Part shown: positions 35,485-48,281 of the stretch, piece by piece
Layout: each line of letters starts with the position of its first letter
How positions within the stretch are numbered: position 1 is the first letter of the stretch
From: Lagopus muta
Taxonomy: Eukaryota > Chordata > Aves > Galliformes > Phasianidae
Reading direction: 5' to 3'
DNA: 64,000 nucleotides
Assembly (NCBI RefSeq): GCF_023343835.1
Contig: NC_064433.1
Coordinates: 71,322,032-71,386,031 of the forward strand
Translations under genes and position numbers: made by a program
The notes under the pieces: model-generated
The model's database searches: none
The model's input: only the letters and a program-made list of their open reading frames with translations
What the model was told of the DNA's origin: nothing

Positions 35485-36040
35485 TCAGTTGCTCTGAAAA
35501 TAATATCTCCTATTTATTTCCATTGAAACTATAACAGATGCGAAGAGCACCATGACATTATATGATAGAGCAAATTCTCTGCTACAAAATGCTGGCTTTC
35601 AATATAGTCACCACCATCAGCCAATTTGCACAGATGAGCTGATCAAGACGCTCTTCATTTCTGGTGTAACAGCTATGTGTGGCCATCCGGAATGTGGTTT
35701 GTCTTTCACTGTTGCCACTGCTGAAACATTACACCCACCACCTCATTGTGCTCACATCCATCATTTGGTCTCCATAAACATACAGCAAGCATCAATGAAT
35801 GTCAACGGATGCCATTTTTTTCTGCATGGAGGAATTCAGTCACACACCTTTGCTTCAGACACACTTCCGTGTCAGATGCCGTTTTGTCAGACTGCTCCTC
35901 TGCTGCCGTCATATGGCAACAAAATATAATGGAATATTGGTGTGAAGGTTCAACGTCTAGTGCCATACCATGAACATTTGCCTCTGCTGTCACTGGCCAA
36001 CATAATAAAACAGGAGGCATTACTTTTGGAGCAGGCCTCA
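35485..36040 (-). mobile_element. Galluhop-type mariner, 556-base deletion derivative with both ends
   Basis: Both terminal inverted repeats are present (left GCTCTGAAAATAATATCTCC, right reading GCTCCAAAAGTAATGCCTCC on the minus strand) and the element is flanked by TA on both sides (35483-35484 and 36041-36042), the mariner target duplication. The minus strand carries a broken transposase N-terminus (for example VTEFLHAEKNGI and later RNEERLDQLI-type residues after frameshifts). The DDD catalytic part is absent, so it cannot move by itself. A plus-strand open frame (35552-35929) is the antisense of this region. Confidence 0.87.
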
Positions 36041-36042
36041 TA

Positions 36043-38711
36043 CATTACAAATTGAGCTGCATATAAGTGCAAATAGGATGGTAATCAAAAAACAACCTGC
36101 CAATTTGTAAATTTACACAACATACCAAAGCTCCAGATCTTCTGTGGGCAGAGGACAGCTGAGGTCCTGTTCAAAGACCTCCTTCATAGCTAGGTTCCCC
36201 ACCCTGCTCCCAGTTTCCGCAGGCACTGAAACCTTTGCTGGGTCATTCTGTCTCATTCTGTCTGAAATTGAGTTAGCCTGTTTCCCAGAGGACAGCACAC
36301 TGTCATCTCACTCATCTCACCCATAATGGCCTGAGCTCATTTCCGCAGAAGATCTGGTTTGCAGGGAATGTAGGCATCACTCTATTACCTATACTCTCAA
36401 CCATTTGCCGGTGGACATTTTTAGCTAATTTTCATATGCTTGAGAAATACTAGATCATGGAGGTTTCAATATCGTTTCCTTACAAAGGAAAAAATGTCAA
36501 AATCGTTTAAGGTGACTGCTAATAAATGCTTCGTATACCCACTGATTTTATCACAATAACATGAAGACAGACTTTACCCCGGAACAGAAATGCGAATGGA
36601 ATCCACAGAGGTTGCTTCAAGTCATTTTCACTTACTTTGTAGCCCTGCTCCATGGCCAGCAGCTGGGTAGCTATCTTCCAGACAAGCTCATTCACTCTTT
36701 TCATTAATCAGTTAGGAAAGAGGTAAGATTTAAGGTCTATCTGACAGTTTCAGCAGACATTTAAGAAAAGGGGTTTGCCTGGCTGGTGAGAGAGGAAGGC
36801 TGTGTGCTGCTGCATTGAGGAAAACGTCTTATTTTGAATTTTCCTCTGTACCAAGAGACCAAAAAAAAGGAGACTTGGTCTTTCTATTAGGCCTTCCTTG
36901 GACCGGTGAGAGCAGCTGTCACATTGCTGGTGATCTGCCAGCATGTGCAGTTCCAAATGCACTCCAGGCTGTTGCTGGAGCACTTGCTGCTTAGGCCATT
37001 TAAGCAAACCTGGTTTATGTCAAATCAGCCCAGAGCTTTGCTCAGAACTCCAATCAAATCTGAATTTCTTGGGCATTTGGGAAAAAGTTACCACTTTTCC
37101 ATTTACCTCAGTACTCGGTGTAAAATATCAGAGCTCTAATCTAAACCTTACTAAATGCCGTTTTTTGACTCAGAGAGGTTAGGGCTATTTGCACCAGTAA
37201 GCGGGAAACCTGCATTATAAACACTGGAATGATACATGAAAGTTTGTACCAATATGTTTTCAGGCTGGCCACAATTACTCTGTTTTCTTAAATTTTTCAG
37301 CCTTTAGATGATCAAACCGATTTTTCACATTTTAATGGTAGAATAAATCAGAATTTAGCATACTGCAAAGATAAGCAGTTAGGTTGGTTCAGCATGTAGT
37401 ATTTCAGACACTGACATTCACACATTGGCACACTGTCCCTAACAGCCAGGGACATTCCTCGTGTATTCAGGCACAACAGGGACTTTCCATACCATTATCC
37501 CACGGAGATGATGATGGCAAGCTTCCTGTCTGCCCACTCCTGAATCACTGTATCATACACCTGGAGGCATCAAATATTCCCTGCCACATGATCTTATGGT
37601 ACTTCCTCTTTGCTCTTGAAGACACCTGAAAAATCTGACATAGAGAAATACAGGAGAATCAAATCAACTTGATTCTCCACAGCTTTGCATTGTAGGACTT
37701 TTCTACCTTTGTACGAAACAAATGTGAAAGACTTCTTCATTGTTGTATGTTCTGGTTTGACCATGATTCTTCTGACCAATTTCATTAATTATGGTAAATG
37801 AGTTGGCTCCAAGCTTGCCAACACCTGTGTATATTTGTAGTTAATTAAAAGCACATGATTACCTTACACTGAAGTTCATAAAAGACTTGGATAGGCATGT
37901 CCAACCTGTTCCAGTGTGTCTTGCAGCTACTTCCTGCCCCGCACCATCAAGGCAGCAGCTCTTCACCATCAAGTGGCCTGGCCCAGCCTCTGGAATGCAC
38001 CTACCATTCTGCAATATCCAAACATCGGTATGTGACTGGCACTGCCTGGGCTGAAACCAGGACATGGGCACAGTGCAGTGCTAACTCAAATTATGGTAAG
38101 TGATTTTATGCATTTGCATTTATTCATTTATGCATTTTGATACATTGGCTAAACACAGTCTTGTGAACAGCAAAAAATAGGCATCTGTGCTTTCTGTTTT
38201 GATAAAGGAATCTGAGAATAGGTTTCAAGTTTGCTGAAAAAATCATCTATTTTTTGGTATATTTGTAACTCCATTTTCAGACATTACATTATCTGTAAAT
38301 TTTCAAATGGAATCTCAAGTTGCAATCAGATATGCAACTCAAAAATATAATCAGACTACCAGACTTTCATAAGACTTCTCTCACCAGAGAGAAATATCCC
38401 TTGCCTCACAATCATGCCTTATTTATATCGTCACTTGTTGGCTGTATGCACATTTGTGAAAAACTATTTTCAAGGGTGATACACAGGAAGAGTAAAATTT
38501 CATCAAAAATCTCTGACAAGGGACCTTGAGTACTCACTAAGAATTGCAGCCACTTCCATCAAACCAGACTGATGCATTAGTTTCACCAAAACAAGGATAA
38601 ATATCCCACTAGTTTTATGCATTTACTCCTTTTTTAAAAATGTTTTAATATAAAATATTGGAAATTAACATAAGTTTTGTCAGTTATATACACTACCTAT
38701 AATATACATTT
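36043..38711. other. Spacer, nothing recognised
   Basis: AT-rich DNA with only short open frames and no repeat family that I recognise. Confidence 0.4.
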
Positions 38712-38713
38712 TA

Positions 38714-39035
38714 TGAGGTCTGCTCCAAAAGTAATACCTCCTATTTTATTATGTTGGGAGATGGATGTGAGCACAGTGAGATTGTGGGTGGTATGTTTCA
38801 GCAGTGACAACAGTGAAAGACAAGGCACATTCTGGATGGCCACACATAGCTGTTACACCAGAAATGAAGAGCGTCTTGATCAGCTCATCTGTGCAAATTG
38901 GCTGATGGTGATGAATATATTGAAAGCCAGCATTTTGTAGCAGAGAATTTGCTCTATCGTATAATGTCATGATGCTCTTTGCATCTGTTATAGTTTCAAT
39001 GGAAATAAATAGGAGACATTACTTTCAGAGCAACC
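38714..39035 (+). mobile_element. Galluhop-type mariner, 322-base deletion derivative
   Basis: The left end GCTCCAAAAGTAATACCTCC and the right end reading GCTCTGAAAGTAATGTCTCC on the minus strand are inverted repeats, with TA on each side (38712-38713 and 39036-39037). Relative to the 556-base copy, about 240 bases next to the left end are missing. The plus frame keeps transposase-like VSTVRLWVVCFSSDNSE and RNEERLDQLICANW, the N-terminal DNA-binding part. No catalytic domain is present. Confidence 0.87.
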
Positions 39036-39037
39036 TA

Positions 39038-39740
39038 TGTACCTGGACTAGGCTTCCCAAGAAACCAGAAGTTTTGCCTCAGCAAAAGCAACACAGTTCA
39101 AGTCTTTGGTTTTGTTTAAGTAAATATATAGGGGAACTTCGAGGATCAGCTGTAGCAGGCATTTCGGAGATGAGGAATTTTGTCTGTTAGGAAGATAATA
39201 TCTGAATGATCTAATTATAGCTACGGTTCAGTATACAAGATACAAGGGAAATCCCCACAATTACTCTTTAGTATCTGCTGCCTCTAAGCTGTAGTGTCTG
39301 AACAGTGACTTCCTTGCTAATTTGTGTTTACTACAAGATTGTCAAGCTTAAGACTTCCCTGTTGCTAAAAAAAAATCCTCCCTTGCTGACCCATCCCTTT
39401 TCTGTCTCATACTGAGAAAAACCTGCATTGAGAGCGGACGTTGCACCTCAAACTAAAGTGAGTCATTTCTCTGAGTATACACTGGTGGTCTTGGAAAGAA
39501 AAGATCTCATAAATGTCAATAATTTTGATCACCCAGTTGACATGCTGGAAGTCTAGAATGCTTCCTGTGGCATCACACCATACATATATATATATACAGC
39601 AATCCATTCAGTGCTCTTGTTCAGCTTTTCTTGCTCATCTTGTCTGAAAGGTTAATACTCTTCTTTCTGTTACTGCTCCTGTTCTGTTGATACCATGACA
39701 CTGGAATTGTCATATACATCTACAGTTAGACAAGACTGCT
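39038..39740. other. Spacer, nothing recognised
   Basis: Short AT-rich segment with a TA tract at about 39587-39598. No gene or repeat family identified. Confidence 0.4.
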
Positions 39741-41550
39741 CAGAGGCTAACCCAGCCTGACGTTGAATGCCACTAGGGATGGGGCATCCACCCACTCTTG
39801 GCAACCTGTTTCAATGCTTCACTACCCTTACTGTTAAAAACATCTTCCTTATATCTAGTCTAAATCTGCTCTCTTTCAGTTTGAAGAGATTTCCCCTTGT
39901 TCTTTCACAACAGACCCTGTGAAAGAGTCTGTCTCCTTCTTTCTTACAGCTCACCTTTAGAAAGGCTGCTATTACATCTCCACACAGCTTTTTCTTCTCC
40001 AGACTGAACAGCCCCAGCTCTCTCAGCCTGTCTTCATAGGGAAGGTATTCCACCTCTTGGATCATTTTTGAGGCCCTCCTCTGGACACGCTCCAACAGCT
40101 CCATGTCTCTCCTGTACTGAGGACTCCACATCTGAATGCAGTACTCCAGGTGAGGTCTCACCAGTGCAGAGTAGAAGGGCAGAGTCACCTCCCTAGACCT
40201 GCTGACCTTGTTTCTTTTGATGCATCCCAGGATACATTTGCCTGTTTGGTCTCTGAGGGCACACTGCTGGCTCACATTCAGCTTGCCATCCACCAATATC
40301 CCCAAGTCCTGTTTTTGAACCTTTTGTCTTTCAGCTTGTATTGATAGCAGGGGTTGCTGCAACCCATGTGCAGGACCTTTTTACTAGGCTTTGTTGTCTC
40401 TCATGAGGTTCTTCTGGACCCACTGAAAGAGCCTGTCTGGGTGGCATTCCATCCCATGGGCATGTTGGCTGTACAGACAGCTTGGTGTCATCCACAGACT
40501 CGATCCCACTATCGATGTCATTGATGAAGATATCAAAGAGCAGTGGTCCCAGTATTGACACCTGAGAGACAACATTTGTCACTGATCCCCATCTGGACAT
40601 TAACCCATTGACCACCACTCCTTGGGTATGGTCTTGCAACCGGTTCCTTGTCTCCACCAAACTGTCCACCCATCAAATCCATATCTTTATGATTTGGAGA
40701 GAACAATATTATGGGGTACCATGTCAAAAGCCTTACTGAATTCCAGCTAGATGACATCAGTGGCTCTTCCCTTGTCCACTGATGCAGTTACTCTTATCAT
40801 AGGCAACTAAGTTGGTCAGGTGGGATTGCCCTTGATGAAGCCATGCTTGTTGTGTCATATCATGTCCTTCTATTCCATGTGCCTTAGCACAGCTTCCAAG
40901 ATGATCTGTTCTGTGATCTTTGTTGGCACAAAGGTGAGGCTATATATTGGTACATTCCTGAATTGTCCTTTCTATTAATAAAAATGATGTGACATTGTCT
41001 TTTTTCCAGTCACAAAGGACTTCACCTGACTGGCATGACTTTTCAAGCATCAGTGGTAACTGTATCAGCCAGTTCCCTCAGGACTCTGGGATGCACCTCA
41101 TTGTGAACCATAGACTTAGGGATGTTCAGGTTCCTCAGATGGTTGTGAACCTGATCTTCATTTACAGATCTTCTGACTGAACCCCTGGAGGAGTATGTGA
41201 AGAGCTTTTGCCAGCGAAGAATGAGGAAAAGGTTTGCTGAGTACCTCACACTTCTCCTTGTCGTTACCAGCCTGCCTGTATTGCTTACTAGGGGAATTCT
41301 TTGATTTTCCTCTTCTGGCTGAAGAATCTGTAGAAGCCTTTCTTGTTCTTCTTTGCACCCTTTTCCAAGCCTAGTTCCAGCTGGGCCTTGGCCTTCCTGA
41401 CTCTATTCCCACACAACCTAGCAGCATGCCTATACCTGCCCCTGCTTCCATTGTCTGTGCATTTTCTTCTTGCTCTTCACTTTGAGCAGCAGATCCCAAT
41501 TCAGCCATGCTAGTCTCTTACCTTCCTTTCCCGATTTCCTGCACCTGCAA
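39741..41550 (-). mobile_element. CR1 LINE, about 1.8 kb (minus)
   Basis: The longest CR1 copy in the window. From right to left on the minus strand it encodes the region before the RT, an RT remnant and a well-kept C-terminal frame (39811-40362) with QQCALRDQTGKCILGCIKRN, LVRPHLEYCIQMWSPQYRRD and [16 protein letters not shown]. The catalytic block reads ESVDDTKLS after a small deletion. It ends in 3' UTR at 39741, where the terminal repeat-tail is missing. Several frameshifts make it inactive. Confidence 0.92.
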
Positions 41551-44500
41551 TGGAGAGCTTTTTACCCCAAACTTACCCTCAGTACAGAGAAACATGAATT
41601 TTCAAGAGGACATATGCTAGAACAATGACACTGTGCACAAGAGGATGCTAGGTGCCTGCAGGCAGAAAAAAGAGTAGGTAGGAGCTGAATTCTGATTCCG
41701 TGGAGCATATAGGGTTTTATACTTCAATTGCATTTGTATCTCTATTGGATGTAAAGATTGCATGACTCCGTTTAGTATCCAAGCAAACACAAAAGGTAAT
41801 GGTATAAGCCCCACCTGGCCACATTCAATATTCAATGCATATGTGAATAATGGCATAGTGTGCCAGGAAGGCTTTACAATGGAAATTTGAGGCAGTTACA
41901 GGTGATTTGAAATCAAAGAAGAGTCTCTTTACTCAGTGAGCTTACTAAAACATAGTTGCAATTCAGTATCAGCTGATGACCAGTTCTTTTAGATAAGCAG
42001 CCATCTGTCATGAACCATGTGTGACTTGTGGTTCGCTCAGCTTAAGGCAGCATTTTGCAGCATGTGCTGTGTGAGGAGCAGTGGAAAAGGGGACTCAATG
42101 AATCACTTGTGCCCACTGTGGAAAGGATGTGATATGACCTGTTTATTGCAGGACTCCTTGTAAAGCACATGTACAACAGACCTTTGTGCCTTTGAATGAC
42201 TAGCTGTACATGGGTGACTACCTCAGGACTGTACTTTGCTCTTGTTACCACCAACCCGGTGCAGAATAGAAGCCTAAAACCTGAATCACATGAAGGGAGG
42301 TAACAGAGCCAGAGTCCAGTCCTGTATGAACAGGTCAAGATAAAGAGTCAGTATCTACACTGGGAATTCCACTGGTAGAAATGATCTCACTTGTCTGTAT
42401 TTGAAATTTGCCCTTGTGCAATGCAGCCGCAGTGGACTGGAGTGAGTCAAGCCTTTGTAGGCAAGAGCAGGAAGGCCTAGTTACTAGGGCACTGGGGCTG
42501 AGGAGTCACTGGGTGACCTTGGACAAGTCACTTAGACATCCCAATTTCTGTTCCCTGTGCGTTAGTGGGTAAACAGAGCTGCCTCACCTCACAGTGGATG
42601 GTGAGTTTTTCTAAGTCAGTGTGAGCAGCACAGCATCCAACAGCAAGGCCTGAAATCTAGTTGCCACACAAGCCTCAAGTGCATCACAGCATTTTGCGTT
42701 CCTGCAGTGCTTAATTTTTTGTATGAATTTCAGATGACATGGCTGGCATTAAATCCCTGAGTATTTCTGGGAGTTAGCTATTAGTCCCACTGTATTGTGA
42801 AGTTAATGGTAGGGAAGTGACTTCCCAAAGAAACAACCTGGATAGGAAGGTCATGCTCAGGCATTTTGTGAAGGACGACAGAACTATTCACCTTTAGGAC
42901 TTTACTTCAGGGCTCTCTCTGCCTGACATCTAGATATTGTTATTGACCCCAAGGTTTTCACACATGAGCTCCCTCACCAAGTGTGAAGACCTTCATCCCT
43001 GCCTGGCTGGTGTAGAGAAACCAAGTCATTCCTTTTGCTTGCATATATCCTACTTATATGGAGGATGAAGGCTTTATTACTGAAATCCTTGTTTTCTTGC
43101 ACTGTCATCCATTTTCTGCTGCATGTGCAGGAAAGCAGGTATATTACTTCACAAAATGTACTGTTAAAAAAAAAAAAAAAAGGCTTAATGAAGATTATAT
43201 CTTCATCCTAAACTATGGCCGCTCAGGGAGGAAGCAGTGGGGTGGTGAGGGAAGCAGCATTATGTTTACCCTGGTGAACACCAGGGGAAGGCAGGCAGGC
43301 CCTGACCTGATACTTCTCACTACCAGGTCTCTCCAGGGCTGCAGTTACACAATATGTCACAAGGAGGAAAAAGACAGAAGTTTTTTTATATCTTCTCAGC
43401 CATCTGCACTTCCTCCATTTGGCTCAGAACTGCAAACAAAAATATCAGAAGCATCATGTTGGCTGTATTTTTAGTAAACAGCAAGAGTCTCATGTGAACT
43501 TGTTCCTCCTTCACCTCATTGTCGTCCTTGTTCCCTGTGCATACAATAGATATTATCAAACTCTCTGATACTTTTCTGAGAACCCCCGTTTGAGGTTCTA
43601 GACAGAGTAGTTTGACTGTAATACTGCAGGTCTAAGGCTGACCAAAGAGTCAATTGCTCCTTAGGTCAAGGGAATGATTTTCCCCTCATGTGTTAAGTGC
43701 TTCTCCAGGTTAGGATTCCTGGACTTCCAGGAATTGCCTTGCAGTTGGGTCATGAGTGGCTCAATACACAATAGCTGTCAAGGGATGATGAGGACATTCA
43801 CAAGGGAATACAGGAAAAAAAAAAAAAAAAAAAAAGAAAGTGAAGAGTAAGGAAAATGTTTCAGAATTATTCAAAAATGGACGTATGCTTTCCTCAGCAC
43901 ATTGCAAATCTGGATGGCCAGATCCTTCTGCAATTGTATGGGGAGAAATGGGGACAGAGGTGGAAAATATATTGGAAAATGTATTTTCATTCAATTCTTA
44001 GGTGTGGCTTAAGAGGAAACAACTGTAGACTTTTATCTGACAATGTTCAAGAGCATTTCTCCTGACATCTGTGTTCAGAAATCTCAGCTGAGTTCTCCCT
44101 TCTGTTGCATGGAAGGGAAAAGCCTGCTGGTACTTCAGAAATATAGACAGTATCGGTCCATGTCTCTTCTCTTGTTTCCCGAATCACTTTATTTTAGTTG
44201 GAACTGCCACTTAAACAGCCTCTCCAAATCTGTAATAATACATGTACACACAGCCCTGGCATTTCTGCAGCAGAGGGTGACTAAAGAAGCAGCACTACAG
44301 CATTATAATGCAGGGGCTCATCTCTGCACCAGCTTTGAGGTGGAAACTTCACCTTCCTGGCCTTCATTTTTCCTGTTATTTTTCCCCCTTGCTCCCCCAG
44401 TTCAGAGTGACACCTAGTGTCAGGGACCCCAAGAAACAATGGGGAGAAACTTCATTTGTGCTGCTGTGGGACCCGAGGTGACAGCTGAGATAGTCTCCCT

Positions 44501-44792
44501 CTGTGGCAATGTGCAGAGCTCTGTTACAGGCTCCTTAAGACAGCTCTCAGCGGGGCTTTTCTCCTTTTCTCCTCTCTAATGTCAGAGGCACGTGCTTTAC
44601 TTTAAGATGTGCTGTGTTTAGACCCAGAAATGGGTCTTAGACTTGGACAGGGCCTTAGGCTACAGAAATTTGTCGAGAGGGCATTCTTCCTTCAGAGGCC
44701 TGATCCAGCTCCTTCTGAAATTGATGCAAAGCTCTCAGTGGTTTTAAACGTAACTCAAACTAGTACTTAATAGAACCAGATTTCTTATCCTT
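41551..44792. other. Spacer, nothing recognised
   Basis: About 3.2 kb holding A runs near 43165-43180 and 43815-43835 and no recognisable repeat family or coding exon. The longest frame (43058-43474, plus) has no domain and crosses an A run. Confidence 0.4.
43815..43835. repeat. Poly(A) run, 21 bases
   Basis: Uninterrupted A run without an adjacent recognisable retroposon. Confidence 0.85.
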
Positions 44793-46240
44793 TTTTATAG
44801 AATGGTTTCGGTTGGAAGGGCTTTAAGATAATCTACTTCCAAACCCCTTTCTATAGGCAAGGACACCTCCCCTTAGACCAGGTTGCTCAAAATCCCATCT
44901 AGCCTGGCTTTGAACACCTCCAGGATGGGAGAATTCACAACGTTTCTGGGCAACCTGTTCCAGTGTCTCACCACACTCCAGTAAATAATTTCTTCCTAAT
45001 ATTTAGTCTAATATTTACTCTCTTCCAGTTTAAAACCATTTCCTCTCATTCTGTTGCCACATGCCCTTATAAAAATTTCCAGATTTCCTGTATGCCCCCT
45101 TCAGGTACTGGAAGGCTGCTATAAGGTTCCCCCAAGCCTTCTCTTCTCTGGGCTGAAGAGCTCCAACTCTCTCAGTCTGTCCTTCTGCAGAGGTGCTCCA
45201 ACCCTCTGATCAATTTCATGACCCTCCTCTGGATCTGCTGCAACATTTTTGTGTCCTTCTTGTGTTGGAGGCCCCAGAACTGGAAGCAGAGCTCCAGGTG
45301 AGGTCTCACCAGTGTGGAGTAGAGGGGCAGAGTCACCTGCCTCCACCTGCTAGTCATACTTCTCTTGATGCAACCCAGAATACACTTGGGCTTCTGGGTT
45401 GCAAGCACACATTGCCTGCTCATGTTGAGTCTTTCATCAGCTAACACCCCCCACATCCTTCTCCTCAGAACTGCTTTCAAGACATTCTCTGCCCAACCTG
45501 TATTTGTGCTTGGGATTGCCCTGATCCAAGTGCAGGACCTTGCACTTGGCCTTGCTGAACTTCATGAAGTTGGCATGGGCCCACCTCTCAAGCCTGTCCA
45601 GGTCCCTCTGGATAGCATTCCTTCCCTCTAGCACGTCAGATGCACCACTCAGCTTGGGGTCATCTGCAAACTTGCTGAGGGTGCACTTGATTCCACTGTC
45701 CAAGTTGCCTACAGAGATGTTAAATAGCACCAGTCCCAACTCCAATCCCTGAGGTACCTCACTTGTCGCCTGTCTCACATACATGGTCTTTGAGCCATTG
45801 ATCCATCTTAGTGCAACCATCCAGCCAATTCCTTACCTAGTGAGTGGTTCATCAATCAAATCCATTTTTCTCCAATATAGTGACCAGGAGTCATGCAGGA
45901 CAGTGTCAAATGCTTTGCACAAGTCCAGGTAGATGACATCAGTTGCTCTTCCTTTATCCACTGACACTGTAACTCCATCATAGAAGGCCACCGAGTTTGT
46001 CAGGCATGACTTACCCCCGGGGAAGCCATGTTGGTTACCACCAATCACATCATCTTTCTTTTCCACACGCCTTAGTAGAGCCTTCAGGAGGATCTACTCC
46101 ATGATCTTGCCAGGTGCAGAGGTGACACTGATTGGCTTGTAGTTCCTGGATCTTCTTTTTTTCCATTTTTGAAAGTGGGATTATGTTTCCCCTTTTCCAG
46201 TCAGTGGGAACTTCACCTGCCATGATCTTTTAAATATGGT
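44793..46240 (-). mobile_element. CR1 LINE, about 1.45 kb (minus)
   Basis: It starts with a reverse-complement 3' tail (TAGAATGGTTTCGGTTGGAA). It runs through the C-terminal region and an RT frame (45437-45820) with SKFADDPKLSG, in which the catalytic ADD is intact, and another frame (45833-46066) with [16 protein letters not shown]. Both active-site aspartate blocks survive, but frames are broken between them and the 5' part of the element is absent, so it is not functional. Confidence 0.92.
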
Positions 46241-48205
46241 AGACTTATTTGTCATTTTCAACATTACGTCTCTAGGCCACAGAGTGTTTCTTGATTTCTT
46301 GCATTAGTTTTCTGTCATTAGAAAATATTTAGCACTGTGTTACATGAGGTCCTTCAAGGGGCATTGCCAGCATCAAGCTAGCAATCAATCACAAGACCTC
46401 TACTCTCAACTTCTGGCTCTTCACAAAGCTTGACAAATCTAAATTTTTTCAAGTCACATTCTGCCACATTTTGTTTTACTGTTTTCTCATCCTGTTATTC
46501 ATAGTAAAGCACATCTGGACTTGTACAATGAAGGCAGTATAAGAATCTTTATAAACACCTACATTTTATCATCATCCTACTGTTAATCCCCCCTAATTCA
46601 GACTGACAATGCATGGCAAAGCATAGATGCCAGTAATATAGATAGACAAAATGGATTAGGTTATTTTCATCCTTTTTTTTTTTTTTTTTTTTTTTTTTCA
46701 TTTATTATAGTTTTGCAGGGAATGGGCTTTAGATGACAAGGCTCCTGACATGCACGCATAAGGTGATTTACATTCTGGTTCCGAGTTCCTGAGCTCTGAC
46801 CTACAAGGCTTAAGAAATGAGAGTCACATTTGGTCCCGATGAGGTCAGTGAGGGTTTATGCTTTGCCAATTGCATTTTTTAAAATCCTGTGTTTTAACAA
46901 TAAACTGATTTTCCAAGCTTACATTTATTCCACCAAATCACTTTAATGACTTAGTGAGTTGGGGTGGAAGGAGTGTGGTGGAGATGCTTTTAATTTAATA
47001 CAGATTTGTGTTCTGTTTGTTTTTTATCAGATTCACTATGAAATGGTACAGACAAAATATCTTACAATATCTGGGTTTTCTTTCATTACTTGTGTTTTAC
47101 ATTCACATAAAAAGGAATTTCATACCAAGTAGGTCATGTTTATGTGCACTGAAAAATTAACTGAGTAGTCACTCTGCACATAAATAAAGTGTGTGCCCAT
47201 GACACAAATTAAAAACAAATCCCAAATGCTTTGGATCCTATCTTGGTGTCTCTTTTTGGTATGACTAAGTATGAAAGCTTTTAAAAACATGCTAGATTTT
47301 CCATATATGTGCTTATATTTCTGGTTTCTCTCTGCAAGCCTTGCTGTCTAAATAGATAGGTAAGGGGTGCTGAATGGGGGTCATAGAGCCCCCTAGAAAC
47401 TGAGTGGTCTCTGGTACAGTCAGCCTGCATTTTGTGCATTTTACCCCTGGACACAAGGACTTTGAATGGCAATAAAAGTTTTAAGTGTTTAATGAGAATA
47501 AGTAAATAGGTGACCATAATGGCAAAGTAATGGGACAAAGGTTTAAATGTTGTTAGATTTCCAGCCACTGCCATTTGTTTCTTACAGAACACATCAGAGG
47601 GGAGTGGAGAATCCACGAACCTTCAATTGCCGTTACAATTTACAGCCTACAGTGATTGTTTTTTCTTGTCTGCAGGCACAAGGCTACGTGTAAGGGTCAG
47701 GCAAGTGGGTGTTTGAGTATGAGGTCCTGCCTCTACTTGCCTTTATCTCCACTGTTGCCCCAGGTCTGAGCATATTGCCTCCATGCCTCTGGCCTGATAC
47801 CTAGTTGAAATGCGGCCCTTCAGCCTGTGCAGAAGCACAAACTGGGGTTGTGCAGCTTTGTGTCGGAACAGAGCAGGAGGCAAAATCAGGTGGAAAGAAC
47901 CCAGGCCAACCCTGTCATAGACTCTGTGCATGACTGCTAGTGATGTCAAAACAACAGCCACAAGTCAGAAGGGGTTGTTAGCCAAAAGCACTGGCCTCTA
48001 CTCAGTCTGAATGTGCAGCATGGATACATTTTTAGCTTAACTGTGGATAAATATAGAAGAAAAAGCAGTCTTGCCTTATGCATGAAGCAGTGGGCTTGCC
48101 ACTATGCAGAGGAAATCAGTCATGGGTTGTAAAACAGTGAACCACCTCAGAGATGCACAGAGCTCAAAGCTCATCTCATTTTAGGGTTTTGTAGCAAGTT
48201 ACTAA
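46241..48205. other. Spacer
   Basis: AT-rich DNA containing the T run and otherwise nothing recognised. Confidence 0.4.
46673..46698. repeat. Poly(T) run, 26 bases
   Basis: Uninterrupted T run about 430 bases beyond the CR1 copy. Not obviously its tail, because CR1 does not end in poly(A). Confidence 0.9.
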
Positions 48206-48275
48206 GGCATGGGTGTCCAACCTTATGGCTTGCCTGAGCCATATTTGGTGAATAGAAATTGTTGTAGGCCATGTA
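48206..48275. mobile_element. Possible hAT-like or other old repeat end
   Basis: The text GGGTGTCCAACCTTATGGCT followed by GCCATATTTGGTG and TAGGCCATG resembles the ends of widely seen vertebrate interspersed repeats of the GTGTCCAAC...GGGCCACA type. It is short, diverged and lies directly beside a Galluhop copy. I cannot name the family. Confidence 0.2.
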
Positions 48276-48281
48276 TACATA

